Shown: positions 36,472 to 44,505 of the stretch, piece after piece
Layout: each line of letters opens with the position of its first letter
How positions within the stretch are numbered: position 1 is the stretch's first letter
DNA from: Streptomyces iranensis
GTDB lineage: Bacteria; Actinomycetota; Actinomycetes; Streptomycetales; Streptomycetaceae
Assembly (NCBI RefSeq): GCF_017874715.1
Contig: NZ_JAGGLR010000007.1
Coordinates: 310,001-374,000, forward strand
Direction of reading: 5' to 3'
DNA: 64,000 nucleotides
Program-made: the position numbers and the translations under genes
Notes under the pieces: generated by a model
The model's input: only the letters and a program-made list of their open reading frames with translations
Database searches by the model: none
What the model was told of the DNA's origin: nothing

Positions 36472-36533
36472 GGCGGGTCGTATGCCTCCCGGCGGCGGGC
36501 CGTATGCGCCCGGCGGCGGGTCGTATGCCATCC
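36472..36533. repeat. Three tandem 19-22 bp units between HxlR and MHS genes
   Basis: Units at 36472-36490, 36491-36511 and 36512-36533 share GGCGGG(T/C)CGTATGC. In the frame of the following transporter they would encode PGGGPYA/PGGGSYA-like repeats, but the transporter's ribosome binding site lies 100 bases further on, so they are probably untranslated. Confidence 0.65.
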
Positions 36534-36643
36534 GGCCGGGGCGGCCGTTCCGGCCGGATCGCGGCCCCACTGCGGAATCTCTTTTCCAACCGGCCCTCCA
36601 CGGGGTAGTGGTGTGGAGATCACCCCGCTCACTTGGAGGCCCC

Positions 36644-37984
36644 GTGACCGACAGCGCTCCCCGGAGCCAACCACGCACTCCCTGGCGAGCCGTGTTCGGC
36701 GGCTCGATCGGAAATCTCGTCGAGTGGTACGACTGGTTCGTCTACGCCAGTTTCGCCACCTACTTCGCCGGAGCCTTCTTCCCCAAAGGCAACGACACGG
36801 CGCAGCTCCTCAACACCGCCGGAATCTTCGCGGTGGGCTTCTTCATGCGTCCCGTCGGCGGCTGGCTGCTGGGCCGGTTCGCCGACCGGCGCGGCCGCAA
36901 GGCGGCGCTCACCCTGACGGTGACGCTGATGTCGGCCAGCGCGCTGCTCATCGCCATCGCCCCGACCTATGACCAGGTCGGCTACTTCGGCGCGTTCGTG
37001 CTGCTGGTGGCGCGGCTGCTGCAGGGCCTGTCGGTGGGCGGTGAGTACGCGGCCAGCGCCACCTATCTCACCGAGGCGTCCCGGCCCGGCGGCCGCGGCT
37101 TCGTCTCCAGCTTCCAGTACGTGTCGATGACGGCGGGGCAGCTGATCGGCCTCGGTCTGCAGATCCTGCTGCAGCACACCATGTCCGATGACGCTCTGCA
37201 CTCCTACGGCTGGCGCATTCCGTTCGTCGTCGGCGCCGTAGGGGCGGCCGTGGTCTTCTGGCTGCGGCGCAATCTGCTGGAGACCGAGGTCTACACGGAG
37301 GAGGACGCCCATCAGGGCCAGGAGCGGGGGACGATCGCCGAACTGCTGCGCCACCGCAAGGAGGCGGCGCTGGTCATCGCGCTGACCATGGGCGGCACGG
37401 TCGCGTACTACACGTACACCACCTATCTCACCAAGTACCTGTCGAACACGGCCGGGATGAGCAAGTCCGACGCCTCGCTGGTGAGCTTCTGTGCCCTATT
37501 CCTGTTCATGCTGTTGCAGCCGCTGGCCGGATCGCTCTCGGACCGGATCGGGCGCCGTCCGCTGCTGATCACCTTCGGCATCGGCTCAATGCTCTGCACC
37601 GTCCCCATCATGACCGCGCTCTCGCACGCCGACAGCTTCGCCGGGGCGCTGCTGCTCTCGCTCGCGGCGCTGGTCATCGTCACCGGCTACACCTCGATCA
37701 ACGCCGTGGTGAAGGCCGAGCTGTTCCCCACCCATGTCCGGGCGCTCGGGGTGGCCCTGCCGTACGCGCTGGCCAACGCGCTGTTCGGCGGCACCGCCGA
37801 GTATGTGGCGCTGTGGTTCAAGAAGGGCGGTGCGGAGTCCGGGTACTACTGGTACGTCTCGGCGTGTGCCGCGGTCTCGCTCGTCGTCTACCTCACCATG
37901 CGGGAGACCCGGGACGCCGCCCTCTCCCGGGGCCGCGCCGACGACCCGGCCGCCCCGGGGAAGCAGCGGACGACGGCGGTGTGA
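36644..37984 (+). CDS. MFS transporter of the metabolite:H+ symporter (MHS) type
   Basis: 446 residues, 12 hydrophobic helices. SIGNLVEWYDWFVYASFATY, LGRFADRRGRKAAL (loop 2-3 motif), LLQGLSVGGEYAASATYLTE and LSDRIGRRPLL identify the MHS subfamily (KgtP/ProP/ShiA-like), importers of organic acids or osmolytes. GTG 36644 has GGAGG five bases upstream; the open frame continues upstream without family similarity. Could be induced with the HxlR/oxidoreductase pair but has no visible link beyond proximity. Confidence 0.92.
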   Translation: MTDSAPRSQPRTPWRAVFGGSIGNLVEWYDWFVYASFATYFAGAFFPKGNDTAQLLNTAGIFAVGFFMRPVGGWLLGRFADRRGRKAALTLTVTLMSASALLIAIAPTYDQVGYFGAFVLLVARLLQGLSVGGEYAASATYLTEASRPGGRGFVSSFQYVSMTAGQLIGLGLQILLQHTMSDDALHSYGWRIPFVVGAVGAAVVFWLRRNLLETEVYTEEDAHQGQERGTIAELLRHRKEAALVIALTMGGTVAYYTYTTYLTKYLSNTAGMSKSDASLVSFCALFLFMLLQPLAGSLSDRIGRRPLLITFGIGSMLCTVPIMTALSHADSFAGALLLSLAALVIVTGYTSINAVVKAELFPTHVRALGVALPYALANALFGGTAEYVALWFKKGGAESGYYWYVSACAAVSLVVYLTMRETRDAALSRGRADDPAAPGKQRTTAV

Positions 37985-38008
37985 CGGGCCGAGGGGCCGG
38001 TCCCGGCG

Positions 38009-38476
38009 TCAGCGGCCGACGGTCACGCTCATCTGGGCCCAGACCACCCGTCCGCCGTTCACGCCCGGCCGGTCCCCCCACGCGTCGGCCAGGGCGCGGA
38101 CCAGCGCGAGTCCGCGCCCGCACTCATCCTCCAGACCGGCCTCCCGCGGTGTGGGGACGGCCGGTCCGCCGCCCTGGTCGGCGACCTCGACATAGAACAT
38201 CCGCCGCTCATGGGCGCGCAGCACACAGAGGATCTGCTCGCTCCCGGTGTGCACCAGGGCATTGGTGAACAGCTCGGACATGACCAGCTCGGCGGCCTCG
38301 CAGACATCCTCCGTAAAGCCCCACTCCGGCGCCCGGGACCGCACCCGGTGCCGGGCGATCGCGACCGAGGCGCCTCTGGCGGGCAGCTGGAACCTCTCCT
38401 GACGGAGGGCGGAGTCAACGCTCCCGGAGCTCGGGTGGTGGGCCATCGTCGAGCGCTGACGCAATGCCACGGCCAT
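38009..38476 (-). CDS. Anti-sigma-factor-like ATP-binding protein (RsbW/HATPase_c)
   Basis: 155 residues. GHKL fold: CEAAELVMSELFTNALVHTG (N-box), VEVADQGGG (G1 box) and GRGLALVRALADAWG (G2 box). Streptomyces has many such orphan kinases beside WhiJ-like sets, as here, where it is divergent from XRE/DUF5753, DUF397 and DUF574 genes. ATG 38476 has GGAAGG upstream. The partner sigma factor is not visible. Confidence 0.88.
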   Translation of the reverse strand: MAVALRQRSTMAHHPSSGSVDSALRQERFQLPARGASVAIARHRVRSRAPEWGFTEDVCEAAELVMSELFTNALVHTGSEQILCVLRAHERRMFYVEVADQGGGPAVPTPREAGLEDECGRGLALVRALADAWGDRPGVNGGRVVWAQMSVTVGR

Positions 38477-38701
38477 GTGCCTTCCGTCCGTCCTACCTGT
38501 GGGGGCGTGAATGCCGTACGTGAATGCCGCAAGTGCGCGACACAGCAGCCACGTTGGACCGGTCACACCCGTCACTATCGTTGCTGCGAGCATCAGTTGG
38601 CAAGGCGCGATCTGCAAAATGCAGAATAGCCAGCGCACTCTGTTGCCCCCACCTCGTACGTGGCACACTGATCCTGACAAGACCGTCCCAGGAGGTACGA
38701 C
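38477..38701. promoter_or_regulatory. Divergent promoter region of the WhiJ-like locus
   Basis: 225 bases, more AT-rich than its surroundings. CTGCA-AAA-TGCAG (38612-38624) is a short perfect dyad followed by AATAG, -10-like for the plus strand. CAGGAGGTACGAC directly precedes the GTG of the XRE gene. Confidence 0.5.
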
Positions 38702-39559
38702 GTGGGTGAAGCGCGGTCTGCCCCGACCGTCGGGCAGATGGTCCTCGGCATGCGGCTGAGGGACCTTCGCGAAAAAGCCGGCGTCAGTTACGACGTGGCT
38801 GCCAGGGCGCTGCACGTCAACCAGACCACGGTGCGCAGGATGGAGAAGGCCGAAGTCGGCCTGAAACTCCCCTACGTCGAGAAGCTGCTGCAGACCTACG
38901 GCGCCGGGCAGCAGGAGATCGACTCCTTCCTCGCGCTCGCCGAGGAGGCCAACCGGCCCGGCTGGTGGCACCGGTTCCGCGATGTGCTGCCGGACTGGTT
39001 CAGCCTCTATGTGAGCCTCGAGGGCGCCGCGAGCCGGATCCGCGCCTATGAGCCGCACTTCATACCCGGACTGCTGCAGACCGAGGACTACGCCCGCGCG
39101 CTGCTCTCCATCGGCTTCCCGCACGGGTCCGACCAGGAGCTCGAGCGCCGCGTGGCGCTGCGGATGGAGCGTCAGGAGCTGCTCAGCCGCCCGGACGCGC
39201 CGCATCTGTGGGTCGTGATGGACGAGACGGTGCTCCGTCTGTCCATCGGCGGGCCCGCGGTGATGCGCGCCCAGATCGACCATCTGATCGAAACGGTGCA
39301 AAGACCGAACATCACCCTTCAGGTGGTGCCGTTCTCCGCCGGCCCTCACCCGGGCATGGGCGGACCCTTCCAGCTCTTCCGGTTCCAGATCCCGGAACTG
39401 CCGGACATCGTCTATGCCGAGGGCCTGACCGGCGCCGGCTATCTCGACCAACGTTCCGATGTGGTCGCCTATCTGGAAGCCCTGGACCGCATGGGTACCC
39501 AGGCCACACCGGCGCGGCGGACGGAGAACTTTCTCCGTGGGATTCGCAAGGAGCTCTGA
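38702..39559 (+). CDS. XRE-family regulator with DUF5753 domain (WhiJ-like)
   Basis: 285 residues. HTH at about 15-70 (LRDLREKAGVSYDVAARAL, NQTTVRRMEKAEVGLKLP), then the DUF5753 ligand/partner domain (IRAYEPHFIPGLLQTEDYAR, LQVVPFSAGPHPGMGGPFQL). Such proteins (WhiJ and its many paralogues) repress development-linked targets, and the downstream small DUF397 protein can relieve them. GTG 38702 follows AGGAGG. First gene of a coupled three-gene set. Confidence 0.9.
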   Translation: MGEARSAPTVGQMVLGMRLRDLREKAGVSYDVAARALHVNQTTVRRMEKAEVGLKLPYVEKLLQTYGAGQQEIDSFLALAEEANRPGWWHRFRDVLPDWFSLYVSLEGAASRIRAYEPHFIPGLLQTEDYARALLSIGFPHGSDQELERRVALRMERQELLSRPDAPHLWVVMDETVLRLSIGGPAVMRAQIDHLIETVQRPNITLQVVPFSAGPHPGMGGPFQLFRFQIPELPDIVYAEGLTGAGYLDQRSDVVAYLEALDRMGTQATPARRTENFLRGIRKEL

Positions 39560-39561
39560 CT

Positions 39562-39858
39562 GTGGATCAGGTACATGTGTACAACGGCATGCCCGCCAAA
39601 CATTTGGGAACCGAAGGCTGGGCCAAGCCCTGGAGCGGCCCCAACGGCGGTGCCTGCGTGGAGGTCATGCGGCTGAACGACGGGCGGGTGGCCCTGCGTC
39701 AGTCGACCGATCCGGACGGCCCCGCCCTGATCTACACCCACCACGAAATCGAGAAGTTCATTCAGGGTGCCAAGGCCGGCGCCGCGGACTTCCTGCTCAC
39801 ACGCCCAGAAAACCTGACCACCTCGGCGGGTACCGCACCGGAACGGAGGGCCGCGTGA
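39562..39858 (+). CDS. DUF397-domain small protein (WhiJ partner type)
   Basis: 98 residues. The DUF397 core is seen as WSGPNGGACVEVMRLNDGRV followed by ALRQSTDPDGPALIYTHHEI. It starts at GTG 39562, two bases after the XRE stop, and ends within the next start (GTGA). DUF397 proteins act as small partners of the XRE/DUF5753 regulators. The C-terminal 25 residues are a non-conserved extension. Confidence 0.88.
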   Translation: MDQVHVYNGMPAKHLGTEGWAKPWSGPNGGACVEVMRLNDGRVALRQSTDPDGPALIYTHHEIEKFIQGAKAGAADFLLTRPENLTTSAGTAPERRAA

Positions 39859-40673
39859 CCGACAACGGGCTCGCCCCTGACCAGATCGACACCACCAAGC
39901 CGCACCCGGCTCGGATGTACGACTTCTACCTCAACGGCAAGGACCACTACGAGGTCGACGCGGAGGCCGCCGGGCGGGTGCTGGAGGTCTATCCGACGGT
40001 CCGGCTCAACGCCACCGTCAACCGGGCCTTCATCCACCGCGCCACCCGCTGGCTGGCCCGGGAGGCCGGGGTCCGGCAGTTCCTCGACATAGGCACCGGC
40101 ATACCCACCGAGCCCAACCTCCACCAGGTGGCCCAGTCGGTCACCCCGGACGCCCGGGTGGTCTACACCGACTACGACCCCATCGTGCTGGCCTACGCCC
40201 AGGCGCTGCTCGTCGGCACCCCCGAGGGCCGTACGGCCTATGTGCAGTCGGATGTGCGCGATCCCCAGCGGATCATGAGCGCCCCCGAGCTGCATGAGAC
40301 GCTGGACCTGGACCAGCCGGTGGCGATCTCCGTGAACGCGCTCTTCCACTTCATTCCGGAGCAGGACAAGCCGTACGAGATCATCCGCGAGCTGATGGCG
40401 CCGCTGGTCCCGGGCAGCTTTCTGATGCTGACCCACTCCACGCATGACTTCTCCGAGGAGACCTGGCGGAACGTCATCCGGGTCTACAAGGAGAGCGGGA
40501 TCTCCTTCACCACCCGCTCCCAGAGCGAGGTCGGGGCCTTCTTCGACGGTCTGGAGCTGATCGACCCGGGTGTGTCGGAGCCCCACCACTGGAATCCGGA
40601 CCCCGAGGACCGGCCGGAGGACATCCGCAGCGCGGACATCAACATGTGGGCGGGAGTGGCCCGCAAGCCGTAA
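39855..40673 (+). CDS. SAM-dependent methyltransferase, DUF574 family
   Basis: 272 residues. IDTTKPHPARMYDFYLNGKD at the N-terminus and FLDIGTGIPTEPNLHQVAQ (SAM site) with VYTDYDPIVLAYAQALL identify the DUF574 (PF04672) family, abundant in Streptomyces next to WhiJ-like sets; target unknown. GTG 39855 overlaps the DUF397 stop by four bases. Confidence 0.9.
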   Translation: MTDNGLAPDQIDTTKPHPARMYDFYLNGKDHYEVDAEAAGRVLEVYPTVRLNATVNRAFIHRATRWLAREAGVRQFLDIGTGIPTEPNLHQVAQSVTPDARVVYTDYDPIVLAYAQALLVGTPEGRTAYVQSDVRDPQRIMSAPELHETLDLDQPVAISVNALFHFIPEQDKPYEIIRELMAPLVPGSFLMLTHSTHDFSEETWRNVIRVYKESGISFTTRSQSEVGAFFDGLELIDPGVSEPHHWNPDPEDRPEDIRSADINMWAGVARKP

Positions 40674-40689
40674 CGCCCGCGGCGGGCTG

Positions 40690-40753
40690 CTCCCCTCCCC
40701 GCCCCTTCCCACAACTGGGGCTCCGCCCCAGCCCCCGGGTCGGCCGACCCGGG
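40690..40753 (+). terminator. Terminator-like hairpins downstream of the DUF574 gene
   Basis: A 20-base C-rich run is followed by hairpin CTGGGGC-TCC-GCCCCAG (40715-40731) and the perfect 20-bp palindrome with arms CCCGGGTCGG/CCGACCCGGG (40734-40753). The first 42 bases nearly duplicate the right half of the element at 34797-34918 in inverse orientation. Confidence 0.65.
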
Positions 40754-40883
40754 TGTGCGCGGGGGCGGCCCGGCCATCCGCTGTGTCGGCGTGCCGATGG
40801 TGATCAGCACGCCGGTGCAGGTGTCCACGGCGACGGCGGTCGGCTCGTCGGCAGGGGGACGGCCGGGGCTTCGCGGCGTGGTG

Positions 40884-42296
40884 TTACGGCGCCTCGGTGG
40901 CGTCGCCGACCGTGAAGCCCAGTATCGCGCCCCCGCCCGGCCGCGGCCGGGCGAAGACGGTGCCGCGGTGTGCGAGGGCGACCTCGCGCACGATGGCCAG
41001 GCCCAGCCCCGAACCGGGCAGGCTGCGGGCGCCGGGCGCGCGGTAGAAGCGGTCGAAGACCCGCTCGCGGTCCTCCTCGGCGATGCCCGGACCCCGGTCG
41101 AGGACCTCCACCCGGCGGCCGCTGATCACCACTTCGACGGGCTCGGTGCCGCCCTGGTCGAACTTGGCGGCGTTCTCCACCAGATTGGAGACCGCCCGTT
41201 GCAGGGTGGCCGGGTGGCCCGTCAGCCGGGTGTCGCCCTCGGCCCGTACGGTGATCTCCCGGCCGGTCCGGCGCCGGGCGAGGGTCACGGCGGTGGTGGC
41301 CACCTCCTCCAGCGAGACCTCGGTACGGGGTTCGTCGTCCCGCTGCCCGGCCGCCAGGTCCACCAGCTCGTTGACGAGATCGGTCAGCTCCCGGGTCTCC
41401 CCCGCCAGATCCGCCAGCAGATCCTCGCGTGCGGGCCCCGGCAGTTCCTCGAAGCGGCGCAGCAGGGAGATGTTGGTGCGCAGCGAGGTGAGCGGGGTGC
41501 GCAGCTCGTGCCCGGCGTCCTGGACCAGCCGCCGCTGGTCGTCCTTGGAGCGCGCGAGCTGTCCGAGCATGCCGTCGAAGGCCCGGCCGAGGCGGCCCAC
41601 CTCGTCGTCCCCGGCGACCGGCACCGCCACCTCCATCCGGCCGGTGGCGGCCACGCTCTCGGCGACCCGGGTCAGCCGCACCAGCCGCCGGGTGATCCGC
41701 CCGGCCAGCCACCAGCCGGCCAGCCCGGCTGCCAGGATGACGGCGACCACGAACAGCGCGGTGCGCTTCTGGAGCTCGCGCAGCAGATCCTCGGTGTCGC
41801 TGATCTGCTGGGCCACCTGGATCGCGCCGGTGCCGTCGCCCACGGCGACCGTGGCCATCCGGTACTGCTCCCCGCCGATGCCGATCTCGCGCCGTACGAC
41901 GGTGCCCGGGGTACGGGAGGCGGCGGTCGTCCGGTCGTCGTCGACCACCGGCAGCGGGGGCTTGCCCGCGTCGTAGACCGTGCCCCGGCCGTTGATCACC
42001 TGGACGTCCATCCGGCTGATCCGGCGCAGATCGTCCCGCAGGTCGTACGGGACGGGCCCGACGGACTCCGAGGGGTACTGCCGCAGGATCACCTTCTCGC
42101 TGCGGACCTCGCCGCGCAGATCGCGGATGATGTCGTCGAACGCCGACTGCTGGTCCACCCGTACCAGCCCGGCGGCCGCGTCATAGCTGAGCCCGCCGAC
42201 CAGGAGGGTGACCACGGTGGCCGCCGCCGAGAACGAGAGCGCGAAGGTGGTCCGCAGACTGGGCCGGCCACGGCGGAGCGGGGGGAGCCGCACCAT
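40884..42296 (-). CDS. Two-component sensor histidine kinase
   Basis: 470 residues. An N-terminal helix (about 17-38), an extracytoplasmic sensor of about 140 residues, a second helix (180-198), a HAMP domain, the phospho-acceptor His263 in DAGHELRTPLTSL, N-box NLVENAAKF, DRGPGIAEEDRERVFDRFYR and GSGLGLAIV. MprB/CseC-like layout. ATG 42296 overlaps the regulator stop by one base. Signal unknown. Confidence 0.93.
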   Translation of the reverse strand: MVRLPPLRRGRPSLRTTFALSFSAAATVVTLLVGGLSYDAAAGLVRVDQQSAFDDIIRDLRGEVRSEKVILRQYPSESVGPVPYDLRDDLRRISRMDVQVINGRGTVYDAGKPPLPVVDDDRTTAASRTPGTVVRREIGIGGEQYRMATVAVGDGTGAIQVAQQISDTEDLLRELQKRTALFVVAVILAAGLAGWWLAGRITRRLVRLTRVAESVAATGRMEVAVPVAGDDEVGRLGRAFDGMLGQLARSKDDQRRLVQDAGHELRTPLTSLRTNISLLRRFEELPGPAREDLLADLAGETRELTDLVNELVDLAAGQRDDEPRTEVSLEEVATTAVTLARRRTGREITVRAEGDTRLTGHPATLQRAVSNLVENAAKFDQGGTEPVEVVISGRRVEVLDRGPGIAEEDRERVFDRFYRAPGARSLPGSGLGLAIVREVALAHRGTVFARPRPGGGAILGFTVGDATEAP

Positions 42297-43000
42297 CACT
42301 CCTCCCGCAGGCTGTATCCGACCCCGCGCACCGTGTGGATCAGCGGGGCACGCCCCTCCGGATCGACCTTGCGGCGCAGATAGCCGATGTAGACGGCGAG
42401 GTTCTTCGAGCCGGGGCCGAAGTCGTAGCCCCAGATGCGGGCGTAGATGGTGGTGTGGTCCAGGACGATGCCCGCGTTGCGGGCCAGCAGCTCCAGCAGG
42501 TCGAATTCGGTACGGGTCAGCTCCAGCTCCGTACCGCCGCGCCAGACCCGCCGGGCCGAGGAGTCCAGGCGCAGATCGGCGACCTCCAGCACCCCGTCGA
42601 TGGCGGTGTCCTCCGGCGCGGCCGGTTCGGCGGGGGCGGCGCGGCGCAGCAGCGCGCGCAGCCGGGCGAAGACCTCCTCGATCTCGAAGGGCTTGGCCAC
42701 ATAGTCGTCCGCGCCGGCGTCGAGACCCTCGATCCGGTCGGCGGTCTCGACCCGCGCGGTGAGCATGAGGACGGGGGTGCGGTCCCCCTCGGCGCGCAGC
42801 ACCCGGCATACCTGGAGTCCGTCCACGCCCGGCATCATCACGTCCAGTACGACCACGTCCGGGCGCTCGCGGTGGACGGCCGCCAGCGCCTCTATCCCGT
42901 CGGGCACGGCGGTGACGCGGTACCCCTCCAGGGTCAGGGCGCGTTCCAGGGCCTGGCGGATGGCACGGTCGTCCTCGGCGAGCAGCACGGTGTTCGTCAC
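42296..43000 (-). CDS. OmpR-family response regulator
   Basis: 234 residues. Receiver domain with acidic pocket AEDD, phospho-acceptor Asp53 in LDVMMPGVDG and Lys103 in AKPFE; winged-helix C-terminus (LTRTEFDLLELLARNAG, YIGYLRRKVDPEG, TVRGVGYSLRE). MprA-like. GTG 43000 is chosen to match the family start TNTVLLAEDD; an earlier start (43201) is open but unsupported. Upstream of the kinase in one operon. Confidence 0.93.
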   Translation of the reverse strand: MTNTVLLAEDDRAIRQALERALTLEGYRVTAVPDGIEALAAVHRERPDVVVLDVMMPGVDGLQVCRVLRAEGDRTPVLMLTARVETADRIEGLDAGADDYVAKPFEIEEVFARLRALLRRAAPAEPAAPEDTAIDGVLEVADLRLDSSARRVWRGGTELELTRTEFDLLELLARNAGIVLDHTTIYARIWGYDFGPGSKNLAVYIGYLRRKVDPEGRAPLIHTVRGVGYSLREE

Positions 43001-43175
43001 ACCCCGAGTCTGCCAAGGCCACAGTGGTGCCCGCGGCGGGCGGGGGTCCTGAGCGGGGCTTCTTACCCCGCTCTCACCTTCTTCACGCGGTGGACTTACC
43101 GGACCTCGGCAAGGTGTCGACCAGCTTCCGGGGGAAACTCGCCCCGGCGACGCACCCGGCCGGAGAAAATACCGC

Positions 43176-44438
43176 ATGAAGATCGCATTCCTGCTGCACA
43201 ACGCCTACGGGATCGGCGGAACGATCCGGACGACCATGAACCTCGCGACGGCGCTCGCCGACCGCCACGAGGTCGAGATCGTCTCGATGATGCGGCACCG
43301 CGAGACGCCGCGTTTCGCCCTCGACCCGCGGGTGCGGCTGGTCCCCCTGGTGGACACGCGTCCGGAGAGCGCGGACGCGAAGAACCCGCTGTTCTTCGAG
43401 GCCAGCCGGGACTTCCCGGCCACCGAGAAGCGGATCAAGCAGTACAACCGGCTGATGGACACGCGGGCCGCGGAGTATCTGCGCGGCTGCGACGCCGATG
43501 TGATCGTCGGCACCCGGCCGGGGGTGAACGTCTACATCTCCCGCTTCGCCCCGCGTCGCGCCCTGCGCATCGCCCAGGAGCATCTGCGGTACGAGGCGCA
43601 CAGCAAGAGGCTGCGGGCGGAGCTGGCCCCGTTCTACCGGGCACTGGACGCCGTGGTCACCACGACGGAGGCGGACGCCGCGGTCTACCGCAAGAAGATG
43701 CCGATGCCGGGGGTGCGGACCCTGGCGATACCCAACAGCGTCCCCGAGCCCGGCGTGGCCCCCTCCGCGGGCACCGAGCCGGTGATCGCGGCGGCCGGGC
43801 GGCTGGTCCGCGGCAAGCGCTTCGACCTGCTGATCGACGCCTTCGCGGAGATCTCGGTGAAGTTCCCGGCCTGGCGGCTGCGGATCTACGGCGGGGGCGC
43901 GGAGAAGGAGCGGCTCGCGGAGCACATCGAGCGGCTGGGCCTGTCCGGGAGCGCGGAGCTGATGGGGTCCCGCTCGCCCATCGAGGCGGAGTTCGCCAAG
44001 GCGTCGCTGGTCGCGGTCGCCTCGGACGCCGAGTCGTTCGGGATGACGATCGTGGAGGCCATGCGCTGCGGGGTGCCGGTGGTGAGCACCGACTGCCCGC
44101 TCGGCCCCGCCGAGATCATCAAGGACGGGGTCACCGGACGGCTCGTCCCCACCGGGGACAAGCACGCGCTGGCGAGCGCCCTGATGGAGCTGATGGGCGA
44201 TGCCCCGGCCCGGCGGGCGATGGGCGCGGACGCCCTGGAGGGCTCCCGGATCTATGACCCGGAGCCGATCGCCCGGCGCTACGACCAGCTCTTCGAGGAG
44301 CTGCGCGCGAGCCGGTCCGCCCGCCTCTGGGATCGCTACCGGAGCGCCGCCCGCGCCCGTCTGCGGCGGCTGGCCCGGCGCTTCGGCCTCTCGCCCGCCC
44401 GCCGCACCCCGGCGGCGGGCCACAAGGCGAGCGCGTGA
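43176..44438 (+). CDS. GT4-family glycosyltransferase
   Basis: 420 residues, GT-B fold. The N-terminal acceptor half starts MKIAFLLHNAYGIGGTIRTT. The nucleotide-sugar half has AAGRLVRGKRFDLLIDAF and the E-x7-E signature ESFGMTIVEAMRCGVPVV. The basic C-terminal 45 residues are not conserved. ATG 43176. Acceptor unknown; no other cell-wall or polysaccharide gene is near. Confidence 0.88.
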   Translation: MKIAFLLHNAYGIGGTIRTTMNLATALADRHEVEIVSMMRHRETPRFALDPRVRLVPLVDTRPESADAKNPLFFEASRDFPATEKRIKQYNRLMDTRAAEYLRGCDADVIVGTRPGVNVYISRFAPRRALRIAQEHLRYEAHSKRLRAELAPFYRALDAVVTTTEADAAVYRKKMPMPGVRTLAIPNSVPEPGVAPSAGTEPVIAAAGRLVRGKRFDLLIDAFAEISVKFPAWRLRIYGGGAEKERLAEHIERLGLSGSAELMGSRSPIEAEFAKASLVAVASDAESFGMTIVEAMRCGVPVVSTDCPLGPAEIIKDGVTGRLVPTGDKHALASALMELMGDAPARRAMGADALEGSRIYDPEPIARRYDQLFEELRASRSARLWDRYRSAARARLRRLARRFGLSPARRTPAAGHKASA

Positions 44439-44505
44439 CCCCGGGCCGGACCGCGCCGAGCCGGGCGCGGGGGTGCGCGCCCCGCCGTCCGGCGGTGCCC
44501 CGCCG

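Noticed and set aside
36482..36643. PGGGPYA-type repeats as an N-terminal extension of the MHS transporter
   Set aside because: GGAGG plus GTG at 36644 gives the normal family N-terminus; the upstream repeats are more simply untranslated.
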